Shown here: positions 15,742 to 24,892 of the stretch, piece after piece
How the letters are laid out: the number at the start of each line of letters is the position of its first letter
Position numbering within the stretch: position 1 is the stretch's first letter
Virus record (IMG/VR): IMGVR_UViG_3300031669_000014
Coordinates: 1-64,000 of that record
Source of the DNA: a virus
Length of the DNA: 64,000 bases
Reading direction: 5' to 3' (one strand)
The notes under the pieces: generated by a model
What the model was told of the DNA's origin: nothing
The model's input: the letters and a program-made list of their open reading frames with translations, nothing else
Databases searched by the model: none
Translations under genes and position numbers: made by a program

Positions 15742-16578
15742 TTATTTCCAGTGCTTCATGGAATCCATAATAGCCTTGTAAACCTCTGGTTTAGCGGCAT
15801 CTTTGGGATCCATCTTCTCAACTTGCTCCTTGGAATAATACCCCGTTGGTACGCTGCCGTTTCCGGTAACGCTACCCGGGCTTGATTGTGCGTTTTGGTC
15901 GTTTTTCTGACGGGTTTGCAGAGTTTCTTCCATCTTGGCAAGGCGATCTCTTAGCGTCCGGTTTTCATGCCTGGTGTATGCATCAACCAATGACTTGCCA
16001 TTATTTACCTCTTGCCAAACCTCTGCCGGGACATCCTCCGGCTTAACATCCTTAAACTCTTCAATAAATTCAACATACATACCCTGTTGTTTCCGTTGCT
16101 GCTCAGCGGTCATTTTTTCCTGGGTGTACTGCTGTCGGAATTTTCTTCCCTCGATGATTTCCCGTGCAACATCCTCGGGAATATTATTTTGGATCAGTTC
16201 ATCCAGCCTTGCTTGTTCATTCTGCTGTTTCCAGTGGCCAACCAGTTGATCCACAGTTACGCCATTAGCCTGGGCGATCTCGTTAAGGTAGGCGAGACCA
16301 GGGTGATTGGCTAACTCGTTGTACCGCTCATAAACCTTGTCATAGTTGAGTCCCTTTTGAATGTGCTGAACAGCCTCATCATAAGGGATCTCCTTGTCCT
16401 CATGGTTATACTTAATCTTAATGGTCTGCGGCGGTGTCGGATCGCTTGGCGCCGGGTCGGTTGACTGGTCTTGCGCCGGTGGATCTGTTGGTATTACAGG
16501 ATCACTCGGCGGTGCTGCTGGGGTAGGGTCTGCCGTTGGTGTGGCAGTGCTTAAAATTGGTTCATCCACTAATATCAT
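15742..16578 (-). CDS. Scaffolding protein
   Basis: 278 aa. A Pro/Thr/Asp-rich N-terminus (about 1-50), then IKIKYNHEDKEIPYDEA, a strand common in phage scaffold/minor structural proteins, then a long charged coiled coil and a basic C-terminal helix that would bind coat protein. Immediately upstream of the coat gene, the usual order. Confidence 0.75.
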   Translation of the reverse strand: MILVDEPILSTATPTADPTPAAPPSDPVIPTDPPAQDQSTDPAPSDPTPPQTIKIKYNHEDKEIPYDEAVQHIQKGLNYDKVYERYNELANHPGLAYLNEIAQANGVTVDQLVGHWKQQNEQARLDELIQNNIPEDVAREIIEGRKFRQQYTQEKMTAEQQRKQQGMYVEFIEEFKDVKPEDVPAEVWQEVNNGKSLVDAYTRHENRTLRDRLAKMEETLQTRQKNDQNAQSSPGSVTGNGSVPTGYYSKEQVEKMDPKDAAKPEVYKAIMDSMKHWK

Positions 16579-16638
16579 CCTTCCTTGGCCTCTGGTTGGG
16601 CCGTTCGAGTAAATAGAAAACCACCTCTTGCGAAGTGG

Positions 16639-16710
16639 TTACTTGCCTTTTTTGCTGCCCTGACACGGTTTAGGTATCTCTTTTTTGCCCATAGGTATCT
16701 TCCCGCCCAT
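16639..16710 (-). CDS. Basic 23-residue micro-ORF before scaffold gene
   Basis: MGGKIPMGKKEIPKPCQG then SKKGK. It lies between the glycosyltransferase stop and the scaffold start and has AGGTGG just before it, at tight spacing. Lys/Gly/Pro-rich peptides of this kind recur in phage head operons. A stem-loop (ACCAC/GTGGT, 16,618-16,640) follows. No other gene is seen in 16,579-16,724. Confidence 0.35.
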   Translation of the reverse strand: MGGKIPMGKKEIPKPCQGSKKGK

Positions 16711-16724
16711 GGCCACCTGTCTTT

Positions 16725-17456
16725 TTAGCCATTTCTTAACTCACCTCGCTTATACTTTTCTAACTCACTATCCCTATAAAGGTGAATACAAGGGTAATGA
16801 GTGTCAAGCCAAATACCGAAGTCATGCGCTGCCGCCCGGATGCAGAAATGCCGGTCCTCTCCCCAATAACTGATATTGTATACCCGGTCGTAATTGATGC
16901 CGGCCTGAATAACCGGCTTACTGATCAGGATGCAGGCCCCGGTCATGCCAATGGGGTATAAACCAGGCACGCGCCATTCCTCCAGACGTTTCTCGTGTCT
17001 AAATTCAAACATATTATAATCCCAGGCGTTGGGGGCTTCGATGTCATCCGGCGTCCAGCGGGTCCAAATTATCTCGGCGACAATATCCTTCTTGGCATCA
17101 AGAAGAGTAATCAGCGTCCGCGGGTGCAGGATAAGGTCGCTGTCCACGAAAAACACATAATCGTAATCATTTCGTTTGGCAAAATCCAGGATACAATTCT
17201 TCATTCCGGCAACATGAGATACGTTGGTGCTTGTCCAGTGATGTGAAGCTTCGTCTGTCTTGTATGGCTCATCCGTGTTGTATTCCGCATAAAAAGACTT
17301 GTCCTTTATCAGCGGCAGCAGTTCGGGGCTGTTATGCAAAATAAAAAACCTGTTAACCTCCGCCCCTTCTGGAATTTCGAGATTATCTAAGCTTTCCAGG
17401 TATGCTTTGAAGATTTCTTCCTTCTGACGAACCGGAGCCGCTATGAGAATTCTCAT
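16725..17456 (-). CDS. GT-A fold glycosyltransferase-like protein
   Basis: 243 aa. It begins MRILIAAPVRQK and contains the metal-binding DxD of GT2-type enzymes (YVFFVDSDLILHP, about residues 110-122), plus a C-terminal GEDRHFCIRAAAHDFG helix typical of this family. It likely transfers sugar from a nucleotide sugar. It overlaps the next gene by 4 nt, and three such genes sit between portal and scaffold, suggesting virion or host-surface glycosylation. Confidence 0.75.
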   Translation of the reverse strand: MRILIAAPVRQKEEIFKAYLESLDNLEIPEGAEVNRFFILHNSPELLPLIKDKSFYAEYNTDEPYKTDEASHHWTSTNVSHVAGMKNCILDFAKRNDYDYVFFVDSDLILHPRTLITLLDAKKDIVAEIIWTRWTPDDIEAPNAWDYNMFEFRHEKRLEEWRVPGLYPIGMTGACILISKPVIQAGINYDRVYNISYWGEDRHFCIRAAAHDFGIWLDTHYPCIHLYRDSELEKYKRGELRNG

Positions 17457-18697
17457 ATATACCTCTCATATACAAACAATATTTGTTCTCCCCCGTCATA
17501 TAGGACATTTTTTGACGGTACAATGCAGCTATGCTTCAACCTAAACCCGTTTAACTCTTGAGGGAAAGTGTTTTCGTTTATCGTTACAGGGTGAACGTCT
17601 GACGGTGTTTGGTTGTACGGGGTCATAATAACAAGATATTTGTTAGATAACTTTAGTATTTCCTCTGTTTGGACTACAGGATCAGTAAAATGTTCGAGAC
17701 AGTTTGACGTTATTACAGCGTCATAGGTTTTCTGGGGCCACTCATGGGTAAAATTGTATCCTGGGTACATTCCCTTTGCTGTTTTTATAGCGGTTTCCGA
17801 AAAATCATACCCCTCTGCGTTATATCCTGCCTTATTCAGCTCTTCTACGCCCTGCCCCATTGCGCACCCCCAATCAAGAACAGTTGCATTTTCAGGGAAT
17901 TTCACCACCTCCAGAATACGTTTCATAAAGTATCTTGTCTGTTCTACTCCATCTATGCCAACTCTCCAATTTTCCTTAAACTCGTTCTCCCACCACTCTT
18001 TACTGTTTGTGTCACTGAAAAAAGGTTTAAGGTTCGGATTGTCATCTAAAATACTAAGATACTGCCCTATTATCCCATATTCACCATCCGGATCAGCCTT
18101 TATGTACCTCTCATACTTGGTTTGTCTGTCCTCCGGCGTACTCCACCCCCAGTGTTGAATTTTCAACCCCGTGCCACTTACCAGATCGCAGGAATTCACC
18201 GGTAACCTGCCGCAATGCAGGGCGGTTTCCCGCCAGGTATACTCCTTTCCGGCATCGTACCGGACGCACATTACCCAACCCCTGGTATGGGCGTTCCAAA
18301 AATCATCATACCTATAATGCGTTGGGCTCCACATATCGTAAAGACTGAACGCAAGCCCATCCGCGCCGCACTCTTCGGCAGCCTTGACGCAGGCAGGCAG
18401 GAGGTCGATATTGTGAATAGTCTCATCAGCATCAAGACAAAGAATCCAATCTCCGTTCCTGGCTACCAATGAAGCCATATACCACAGGAACTTGCGCAGG
18501 GATACCTCATTTGTGGCCCATATGGGCTCCTGAGAGTAACAAACAATAGCACCGTATTCGAGGCAGACATTCGGCGTATTGTCGGTGCTGCAATCGTCCA
18601 GGACGATGATTTTATCGCATACTTGGCGCATCTGCTCCAAGACCTGCCGAAGCCACCGGTCAGCCTCATTCCTGACTAGCATCATCCCGATTAGCAT
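17453..18697 (-). CDS. Fusion of glycosyltransferase 2 and SAM-dependent methyltransferase
   Basis: 414 aa. Residues 1-220 are a GT2-like domain (VLDDCSTDNT near 32-41, LCLDADETIH near 86-95). Residues about 235-414 are a class I methyltransferase with motif I VLDWGCAMGQG and acidic motif II EGYDFSETAI. The pair could glycosylate and then O-methylate a glycan. It overlaps both neighbours (4 and 7 nt), so the three sugar genes form a tight unit within the late operon. Confidence 0.8.
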   Translation of the reverse strand: MLIGMMLVRNEADRWLRQVLEQMRQVCDKIIVLDDCSTDNTPNVCLEYGAIVCYSQEPIWATNEVSLRKFLWYMASLVARNGDWILCLDADETIHNIDLLPACVKAAEECGADGLAFSLYDMWSPTHYRYDDFWNAHTRGWVMCVRYDAGKEYTWRETALHCGRLPVNSCDLVSGTGLKIQHWGWSTPEDRQTKYERYIKADPDGEYGIIGQYLSILDDNPNLKPFFSDTNSKEWWENEFKENWRVGIDGVEQTRYFMKRILEVVKFPENATVLDWGCAMGQGVEELNKAGYNAEGYDFSETAIKTAKGMYPGYNFTHEWPQKTYDAVITSNCLEHFTDPVVQTEEILKLSNKYLVIMTPYNQTPSDVHPVTINENTFPQELNGFRLKHSCIVPSKNVLYDGGEQILFVYERYI

Positions 18698-19308
18698 ATA
18701 AGCCTCCTATATTCTTTATAATGCCTGTCGGTGATAACCTCGGATCCTACATGCCCGCAACAAAGGGAAGTGTCCACGTAAACCTTAAACCCGGCATCTC
18801 GCACCCGTTTACAAAACCCTAAATCCTCAGCAAGCACCGGCATGGGGAAGAATAATGGTTTCGGTGTCTGCTCAAGCACCTCTCTCCTAATCAGACAACA
18901 GGCCATGCCCACACCCTCAACCTCGGCAAGCCCCTCCGCCCAATCGTCGGCAGTCTGTATCTGTACTTTCTCTCCGTCAAACTCAACCCGGGGATAAAAG
19001 CAGGGCGTATACGGCTGCATCCGCTTAAAAGCCATCGCTGACACTACCGGTTTATCCCACCTCAAAAGGCGCTCTATTGTATCCAACCGGGGTTCCATGT
19101 CGCTGTCAAGAAAGAACAGCCATTCATAACCTTCTTTTAGGCAGTGCTCGGCAGCCTGCTCCCGGGCCTCATAGACTAGGCTACTGCCAACAAAGCGGAA
19201 GTCCAGCTGATCGCAAAACTGCCGGGTATGAAATAGTAGCTGTGTCCAGGCAACAACGAATTGATAAGGGAAAAAGCCGGTATGAGGTACGCAGATCAAG
19301 CCTCTCAT
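18691..19308 (-). CDS. GT-A glycosyltransferase-like protein
   Basis: 205 aa. RGLICVPHTGFFP at the N-terminus and LFFLDSDMEPRLDTIE (DxD, about residues 64-79). It also has FFPMPVLAEDLGFCKRVRDA, an ED-containing helix that often acts as the catalytic base region. Adjacent to the portal gene with a 4-nt overlap. Confidence 0.75.
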   Translation of the reverse strand: MRGLICVPHTGFFPYQFVVAWTQLLFHTRQFCDQLDFRFVGSSLVYEAREQAAEHCLKEGYEWLFFLDSDMEPRLDTIERLLRWDKPVVSAMAFKRMQPYTPCFYPRVEFDGEKVQIQTADDWAEGLAEVEGVGMACCLIRREVLEQTPKPLFFPMPVLAEDLGFCKRVRDAGFKVYVDTSLCCGHVGSEVITDRHYKEYRRLIC

Positions 19309-21161
19309 GCGTTACCTCCCATTGCCTGCTGCATTTGCTGCATTATTTGGGCCTGCTGATCGGGAGGTAGTTGCACTAACTCCTGCCGCTGCTCCGGTGA
19401 CAGTTGGCTTAATAGTTGCTGCGGGTCTACTCGCCCCGGTGCTTGCCCTGGCATTTGTTGCTCCGGTGTTGTAAGCATAGTCTGAAAATCCTCCGGATTA
19501 AGTTGAATCCCCGCCATTGCAGCCGCCTGGATCTGCCCACTGACAGGCAAGTCTCGCATACTGATTGACACATTCGGCAAGTCAGTCGGCACCGGAGGAG
19601 TATTGGCTTTCTGCTGTTCGATCTGCTTTATTTCATCAATCAACTCTTGTTTTTGCGGTATAACACCGTTTGGAATCCTCTCCAGGTACTGTAAGAAGTT
19701 TATTTTCTCAGCTTGCAGCAGGTTATCAAGGGTCTGCATGGCAGTAATTTCGCTCCAATAAGAGGAAGGGCCCACATCAACCTTGAGCTTTAAGCGCATA
19801 TCTTTAAGCCGGTTAAAGTCAAACGGCACTACCTGGCGTTGCCCGTTGGTGCTAATCGAGATATTTCTTTTCCCGTATTTCGTTGCCATCATATCAAGCC
19901 AAATATACCCGATATCCTCAACGAACTGGTATAGATTGGCCTTGATTGTCTCCAGGGGGACAGCCGCCGCCTGCTGGACTGCGATAATAGCCGCGTGGTT
20001 ATCCGGCTTCACGTCGCCCAGGGCAGCGTCTGACGCTCCTAGCATGTCCTTGGTATAGTTAATACTCGCGTCAATGACTTGCATTACCTGATTTGACATA
20101 TTCCCAGGCTGCAAGAATGCCGCCACTTTGTTAACGTCTTGCCCACCAGTAACAGGAATAGCCTGCCCGATCTGATTATTCCACTCCTTGATAAGACTGG
20201 AATCGTATACTGCCTTGGGGAATGCGTTGTACATAAGGTTAAGCATGACCATGGCAAACATCTTGTTAATGAAAATCTGATTCGGAACCAGGCCGGTTCC
20301 TACCGCCTGCCCGTGATAACTGTTCTTACGCTTATCCCAATTCATCCAGGCAATGGGATAAAGTTTCTGGCCGGTATCGACGTTCTCCCGGATTGTTACC
20401 GCCCGGGTGGATTTGTTCCACCAAATCGTTTTCGTTTTCGGATCGCGCCAAAACTTAATGATCGCCGTAGTCTTGCCGGTATTCTCACCGGAGGTGTCAA
20501 GCTCAATCTTGGCCATGTCACCGGATTGCTCCTGAGTGTCGGTATCACCACTGATCATGTTGACCTTATATTCCTCAACGCCGTTTTTACGGGCCTCATC
20601 CCGAAGGCTAGAAACCAATTCCCTAAAAGAGATGATATTATAAGGCTGCTTCTGTACCCGGTAATCATTAGGATTGCCAAAAAAGACATTGACATTATCC
20701 GGCAGTTCAATCTCGTTGTCACCTTGAGCCTCCTGGCCGGTGTCAATCTCGGGATTCCACCAGCAGTAAGCGCAAGCATCACCGGAAAGAGCAGCATCCA
20801 ATAGCACCTGCCGGAGGTTATTGTCCATCTTCAAATTTTCCCAAAGGGTTTCGCTGTATTTAGAGATGATTTCCGCAGCCTGCTTGACCTCCAGTTCCTG
20901 CGGGTCCTGCGTATCGTCGCCGATATTCTCCGGCGTAAACTGCATCTTTACCGCGCTGGACATGATAGCGGCAATGAAGTAGTTAATAATGCGCTTGAAG
21001 ATATTAAATACCGGAGTTGGGAGGCCGTTGGATACTACCCCTTTCCACTGATCGCCTGCATACATGCGCTCGTTGCGGTCAACGGTGGCGCCCAGGTCAA
21101 TCTTGCGGTTGTAATCCTTGCCTTTTTCGTATAGATCCCATTCGCGCGTTGTGTCGCTCAT
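19305..21161 (-). CDS. Portal protein, P22 gp1-like
   Basis: 618 aa. Typical portal features: MYAGDQWKG near residue 31, PVFNIFKRIINYFI, a central NQIFINKMFAMVMLNLMYNAFP stem/helix region, and a Gln/Pro-rich C-terminus (about 535-618) like the barrel-adjacent tails of P22-type portals. It forms the dodecameric DNA channel. The gene sits directly after the large terminase and a small membrane gene. Confidence 0.85.
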   Translation of the reverse strand: MSDTTREWDLYEKGKDYNRKIDLGATVDRNERMYAGDQWKGVVSNGLPTPVFNIFKRIINYFIAAIMSSAVKMQFTPENIGDDTQDPQELEVKQAAEIISKYSETLWENLKMDNNLRQVLLDAALSGDACAYCWWNPEIDTGQEAQGDNEIELPDNVNVFFGNPNDYRVQKQPYNIISFRELVSSLRDEARKNGVEEYKVNMISGDTDTQEQSGDMAKIELDTSGENTGKTTAIIKFWRDPKTKTIWWNKSTRAVTIRENVDTGQKLYPIAWMNWDKRKNSYHGQAVGTGLVPNQIFINKMFAMVMLNLMYNAFPKAVYDSSLIKEWNNQIGQAIPVTGGQDVNKVAAFLQPGNMSNQVMQVIDASINYTKDMLGASDAALGDVKPDNHAAIIAVQQAAAVPLETIKANLYQFVEDIGYIWLDMMATKYGKRNISISTNGQRQVVPFDFNRLKDMRLKLKVDVGPSSYWSEITAMQTLDNLLQAEKINFLQYLERIPNGVIPQKQELIDEIKQIEQQKANTPPVPTDLPNVSISMRDLPVSGQIQAAAMAGIQLNPEDFQTMLTTPEQQMPGQAPGRVDPQQLLSQLSPEQRQELVQLPPDQQAQIMQQMQQAMGGNA

Positions 21162-21412
21162 TCTTTCACCACCTCTTGAGGCGTTCCATCATAGGCGAGG
21201 AGATTAGCCAACCCGTCACGGAACTTGTCCTGCTCCTGCTTTGTCTGCTTAGCCTCCCGGTGCTCCTGCATGGCCTTAATAGGCCCCTTAATCGGAACTG
21301 GTGTCTTACCCTGTCCAACGGCTAGGCCGTCCTGTAGGCCGCGCCTATAGGCCATTAAGGGGCATAGGAAAAGGCACAGCCCAAAGGCGATGCCCATGAT
21401 AGTGTATTCCAT
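21158..21412 (-). CDS. Small single-TM protein between terminase and portal
   Basis: 84 aa from the ATG after AGGAGGTTGACA; the longer frame upstream overlaps terminase and has no start signal. One TM helix at residues 3-22 (YTIMGIAFGLCLFLCPLMAY), then a basic/charged helix (AMQEHREAKQTKQEQDKF). It overlaps the portal start by 4 nt. Function unknown. Confidence 0.6.
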   Translation of the reverse strand: MEYTIMGIAFGLCLFLCPLMAYRRGLQDGLAVGQGKTPVPIKGPIKAMQEHREAKQTKQEQDKFRDGLANLLAYDGTPQEVVKE

Positions 21413-21422
21413 TGTCAACCTC

Positions 21423-22757
21423 CTAGTAGTTGATATAGCTATTATCAGGTTTCGCCCCGGTGTAGGGGTCAGGCTTTGGCTTCTCGTGCTTCCAATTATA
21501 ACGCTGCGGCTTCGCTTTCTCTTCATCTCTGAACTGCAAGCACTCATAATTCATGGCATATCGCGCCGCATCAATCGTATGGTTATTCTTGTCTGGATAG
21601 TTGGCCTTGAAGTTACCATTTACATCCTTCTCCAACTCGTAGTTCATAAACTCCCTGGCTGTCTCCGGGCACCGCTTGTCGTCGATAATGATAGCTTCCA
21701 GGTCTTGCAGGAACTTGATGCCATACTCTACGCTATCCGGTCCCTTCTTGACCGGCGCCACCCTGAGCCCATACTGGCATAGCTCATTGATACTCTTCGG
21801 TTCCGCTGAGTCTGCCAGGATTGGCTCGTTGGAGGTATTCTCCTGTTCAATATGAGTATATGCTGAGTGGTTTGAAAGCCCAACCTTGTAGTATTCATGG
21901 TAGATAAATAGCCGCTTTAACTTACGGTTATAGCTGCAAACGAGATAAGCAAATGGGTCAATCGCATACCCGAAGTCCATTCCGCGGCGTATGGTCTCAA
22001 ACTCTGCTATCTCCTCATCGCTGATTGGCCGGATCTGAACATTGCCAAATACCTCACCTCCGGTACCGGTAACCTCTCCAAGGTACTCATGGTTATAAGA
22101 CGTTTCTTTTGTAGCCTTGAGGTGTTCAGCCTCGGCGATAAACTGCTCACCCAGCCAGGCCGGCGGGACCGTCAAATAGCTGCTGTGATGCACAAGCCTA
22201 TCTTCCCGGGTGAGCTGAACCTCCGTATTAACCCAGTTGGCGGCAGACTTTGGCGGGTTGTAGGTGTAGAACACCACAAATTTAGAACCGCCACGAAGTA
22301 GTGTCTGGTTAATCATCCGTATTTCTTCGGTTCCGTTAAACTCATCAACTTCCTCGTACCAGAAGAACTTGCAATAGCCGCGCCTAAAGGTGAAAGACTT
22401 GATTTTCTTCGGATTATCTGCACCCCGGAATAGGATTTTCTGGCCGGTTGGAATATATGTCAGGCTTAACGGGCTAGTATTCTGATGCCAATACCGTTCC
22501 ACCCCTAGCGCATCTATTGCCCAGCATAGTTGTACGTATACGCTATCCTTGAGCGTATCCTTGACCTTCCGCAGGGCGCAGGCGTTGGCGTTAGGGTCCT
22601 TCATTATGCCCAGAATTATTTCTATAGCTGCAAAGGTTGACTTGGTGCTGCCCCGGCCACCTTTGGCCCAATAATGAGTATGCCCACCTCGTTTGATGTC
22701 GGCATGAACCGGGTGGAATGACGGAGCTACTAGGTTTGAGATGCGAATTTCAGCCAT
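21423..22757 (-). CDS. terL: Terminase large subunit (Terminase_3/XtmB type)
   Basis: 444 aa. Walker A GGRGSTKS at 33-40, Walker B with catalytic glutamate FFWYEEVDEF at 131-140, coupling motif region VVFYTYNPPKS, and an RNase H-like nuclease with MDFGYAIDPFA, ADSAEPKSI and NHTIDAARYAM carrying the metal-binding aspartates. It cuts and translocates DNA into the capsid. It follows the small terminase gene, as usual. The catalytic residues are all present. Confidence 0.93.
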   Translation of the reverse strand: MAEIRISNLVAPSFHPVHADIKRGGHTHYWAKGGRGSTKSTFAAIEIILGIMKDPNANACALRKVKDTLKDSVYVQLCWAIDALGVERYWHQNTSPLSLTYIPTGQKILFRGADNPKKIKSFTFRRGYCKFFWYEEVDEFNGTEEIRMINQTLLRGGSKFVVFYTYNPPKSAANWVNTEVQLTREDRLVHHSSYLTVPPAWLGEQFIAEAEHLKATKETSYNHEYLGEVTGTGGEVFGNVQIRPISDEEIAEFETIRRGMDFGYAIDPFAYLVCSYNRKLKRLFIYHEYYKVGLSNHSAYTHIEQENTSNEPILADSAEPKSINELCQYGLRVAPVKKGPDSVEYGIKFLQDLEAIIIDDKRCPETAREFMNYELEKDVNGNFKANYPDKNNHTIDAARYAMNYECLQFRDEEKAKPQRYNWKHEKPKPDPYTGAKPDNSYINY

Positions 22758-22800
22758 AAAATATACACTCTCACTATCATTTTCTAGCAGAATTAAGCAG

Positions 22801-22840
22801 AAAAACCGCGTAGTATCCTAAAAGTAAGGATTAATACGGC
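22801..22840 (-). terminator. Attenuator-like hairpin between small and large terminase genes
   Basis: On the minus strand an imperfect stem (CCGTA.TAATCCTTA with TAGGATACTACGCGG) is followed by TTTTT. It could reduce read-through from the small to the large terminase gene. The rest of 22,758-22,890 holds no gene that I can support. Confidence 0.45.
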
Positions 22841-22890
22841 TTTGAGGCTACTTCCTGGTTTACATAATGCTGATTAGTGGAACATGCCCA

Positions 22891-23394
22891 CTATTTTTCA
22901 ATGTCGTCAATTATCTTTACTGCCAATTCCCCAGTAACATTTAGGTTTTCCGTAAACATGCCCAGGTGACGGCCAAGAAGTTCCAAAGCCCCTTTCTTGT
23001 CGTGGAGCTTGAACTTGACGCTATTGCCATTCTGTGTGGCAGTTTGAGACACTTCGGCAACACAGGCAAGCTCATCCTCCCCGAGTGCTTCCGAAGGTTC
23101 CAGCGACACAGAATCACCGGACCACTTCGCATATTTACCGATATTTGAGAAGCCCATCTTTGCAAGTTCCGCAACTACCATATCGGCAGTTACAAGGGTG
23201 CGTTTCTCCCTATTCTTCATAGCTTCCTGTATTGCGGCCTGAACGTCAACAAAGGTCAACAACCTCTGACCAATAGATTTAGCTGTCCTAGGTGAATAGC
23301 CGGCACGAATTGCAGCCTGAGTAGCATTAAGATCCACAAGATACTCAGCCACAAACATTTTCTGTTTTGGCGTCAACTCCCTTGCTATCGGCAT
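22891..23394 (-). CDS. terS: Terminase small subunit (Terminase_2/XtmA type)
   Basis: 167 aa. LTPKQKMFVAEYLVDLNAT followed by AAIRAGYSPRTAKSIGQRLL is the helix-turn-helix of this family. The C-terminal half has the usual KFKLHDKKGALELLGRHLGMF segment. It recognises the packaging site and hands DNA to the large subunit. Confidence 0.92.
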   Translation of the reverse strand: MPIARELTPKQKMFVAEYLVDLNATQAAIRAGYSPRTAKSIGQRLLTFVDVQAAIQEAMKNREKRTLVTADMVVAELAKMGFSNIGKYAKWSGDSVSLEPSEALGEDELACVAEVSQTATQNGNSVKFKLHDKKGALELLGRHLGMFTENLNVTGELAVKIIDDIEK

Positions 23395-23424
23395 TTTCCT
23401 TCACCTCCAAAATCTCTCCACGCC

Positions 23425-23637
23425 TCACAGCGTCCCCTGTGCGCCCCGCAAACTATCGCGCTGGTATGCTTCATGGAACAGTTTATTTAATTCATCGTCG
23501 CCCATCTTCCCCAGTTCGGTTTTATCCATCTGGTATTCCCGTGCGATAAAATCAACTTGGTTCTGCCTCTCCTCATTCCATTTCCGGAACTTATCTATAA
23601 CCGTCAGTGGGCTGCATTCCCTGAAAGCCAATGCCAT
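23425..23637 (-). CDS. Small phage protein upstream of terminase
   Basis: 70 aa from the ATG after GGGGTGAGAAAG. Helical, charged, with MDKTELGKMGDDELNKLF in the middle. Located directly before the small terminase gene. No recognised domain. Confidence 0.5.
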   Translation of the reverse strand: MALAFRECSPLTVIDKFRKWNEERQNQVDFIAREYQMDKTELGKMGDDELNKLFHEAYQRDSLRGAQGTL

Positions 23638-23714
23638 CTTTCTCACCCCGTTCCCTATTTACGCCAAGCCATGTGTTCAGTTGGTTGATTCGCCGACATT
23701 GTGCCAGGCTTTTT

Positions 23715-23963
23715 TTAAACTACCTTCAATCTTTTCCGTCTTGTCTTACTTACATCTTCCGTGTATTCTTGCTTTGCAAACTCCTTCGGCGAAACAATGA
23801 GATATCTGTCATCTCTGGCGTGTTTTTCTAGTTTCATTTCCTCGTCATATGTTTGGATGTAGACGTTGACAGCGCCTATCACGATATTGTTATCTCTAAT
23901 AAATCGTACAAACTCATCTGCGATCCTCTCAGGCGTCAGCCCTTTCTCATATTTAATTCTCAT
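23715..23963 (-). CDS. Hypothetical protein
   Basis: 82 aa; helix (GLTPERIADEFVRFIRDNN) then strands (VIGAVNVYIQTYDEE, RYLIVSPKEF) and a very basic end (KTRRKRLKVV). It overlaps the wHTH gene by 4 nt, so the two are co-translated. Confidence 0.55.
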   Translation of the reverse strand: MRIKYEKGLTPERIADEFVRFIRDNNIVIGAVNVYIQTYDEEMKLEKHARDDRYLIVSPKEFAKQEYTEDVSKTRRKRLKVV

Positions 23964-24448
23964 TTCGCAACCCCCCGTTTAATAAGTTCCCGGGAAATAA
24001 AATAACCTTCTTTTGTGTATGCAAGAAGGTCATGGTCTTTCAGTTTGGCTATAATTGCCTGTGTGGTTTTGTAACTCTTTCCGAACACCTTCATGATGTC
24101 AGCAAACTTCATTTGCCGCTTTCCCCTGCCATATATGAGTTTACCGGTTCCCCATTCGATATAAGGAGTGAGATATATCAAATACCCCGTAGCTTCCGCT
24201 GGAAGCCCGCCTTTCATGAGCCGTATAAGTTCCTCTATCATAATCATTGCATAAGGCTTCTTGCCACCTGTATGCTTTGGAGCATTGGCCTTTTTGCGTG
24301 TATGCCAGAAGGTGTAAATTGGCTCTGGCAGTTCCGGGTGTTGGACCTGGACATATTCACTGCTACCACATTTCTCCCGGCTCAGTATAAACTCGTCCTT
24401 TATGGCGTTTCGTTCGCCAGAGATATACTTTGCAATATCACTCCTCAC
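23960..24448 (-). CDS. Winged-helix DNA-binding protein, candidate late regulator or RepL-like
   Basis: 162 aa, GTG start after CAAGGAG. The C-terminal half (KFADIMKVFGKSYKTTQAII then KLKDHDLLAYTKEGYFIS) is a winged HTH like those in plasmid RepL and replication-associated regulators. GYLIYLTPYIEWGTGKLIYG precedes it. It is the first gene of the late block, after a terminator and a hairpin-rich gap and ahead of the terminases, which suits a regulator of packaging or late transcription. Confidence 0.55.
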   Translation of the reverse strand: MRSDIAKYISGERNAIKDEFILSREKCGSSEYVQVQHPELPEPIYTFWHTRKKANAPKHTGGKKPYAMIMIEELIRLMKGGLPAEATGYLIYLTPYIEWGTGKLIYGRGKRQMKFADIMKVFGKSYKTTQAIIAKLKDHDLLAYTKEGYFISRELIKRGVAK

Positions 24449-24759
24449 ATAATCTCAGCTCCTTGTTTTGACCCCAAAGAAATACATTATAAAAGGAATT
24501 GCATGTCCGATTGCCCTTCGCGCTTACTGGCTGTAAGGCTGAATGCTGTTTTTGGCATGGATAGATTTTATCCATGGCACCGCTTGCGAAAATAATTTAA
24601 AATTTTCCCTTGCGGGATCTCCGGCCTGGTCGCCCAGGTCGCGGAGATTATTCTAAGCCGGGCTTGTGGCAACCTGCATATTACCGGCTGATGTTTCGCG
24701 CGGGGCCTGCGAACGCGCAAGCCCATATAATAAATCAACCGGTTGGGGTATATACGCAC
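24449..24759 (-). other. Hairpin-rich gene-free gap between early and late regions
   Basis: No convincing ORF. It contains stems ATCTCCG/CGGAGAT with an inner CTGG/CCAG (24617-24648), GGGCTTGCG/CGCAGGCCC near 24,695-24,725, GCATGGATA/TATCCATGG near 24,557-24,578, and a -10-like TATAAT on the minus strand at 24486-24491 with no good -35. It could hold an activator-dependent late promoter, a small RNA or the packaging site. Confidence 0.45.
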
Positions 24760-24783
24760 AAATAAAAGCACCCTCGCGGGTGC
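24760..24783 (-). terminator. Terminator at end of the early operon
   Basis: On the minus strand GCACCC, GCGA loop, GGGTGC, then TTTTATTT. It ends the leftward early operon downstream of the 24893-25168 gene. A second stem GTGGGG/CCCCAC lies at 24795-24818. Confidence 0.85.
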
Positions 24784-24892
24784 GGTGTTCTCGTGTGGGG
24801 CTGTTGACGCAACCCCACGGGATGATGTCCAATGTCAATTTATAAATGGGCGTGCTATACACCACTACCATACCATGTCCAATATTCGGCTG

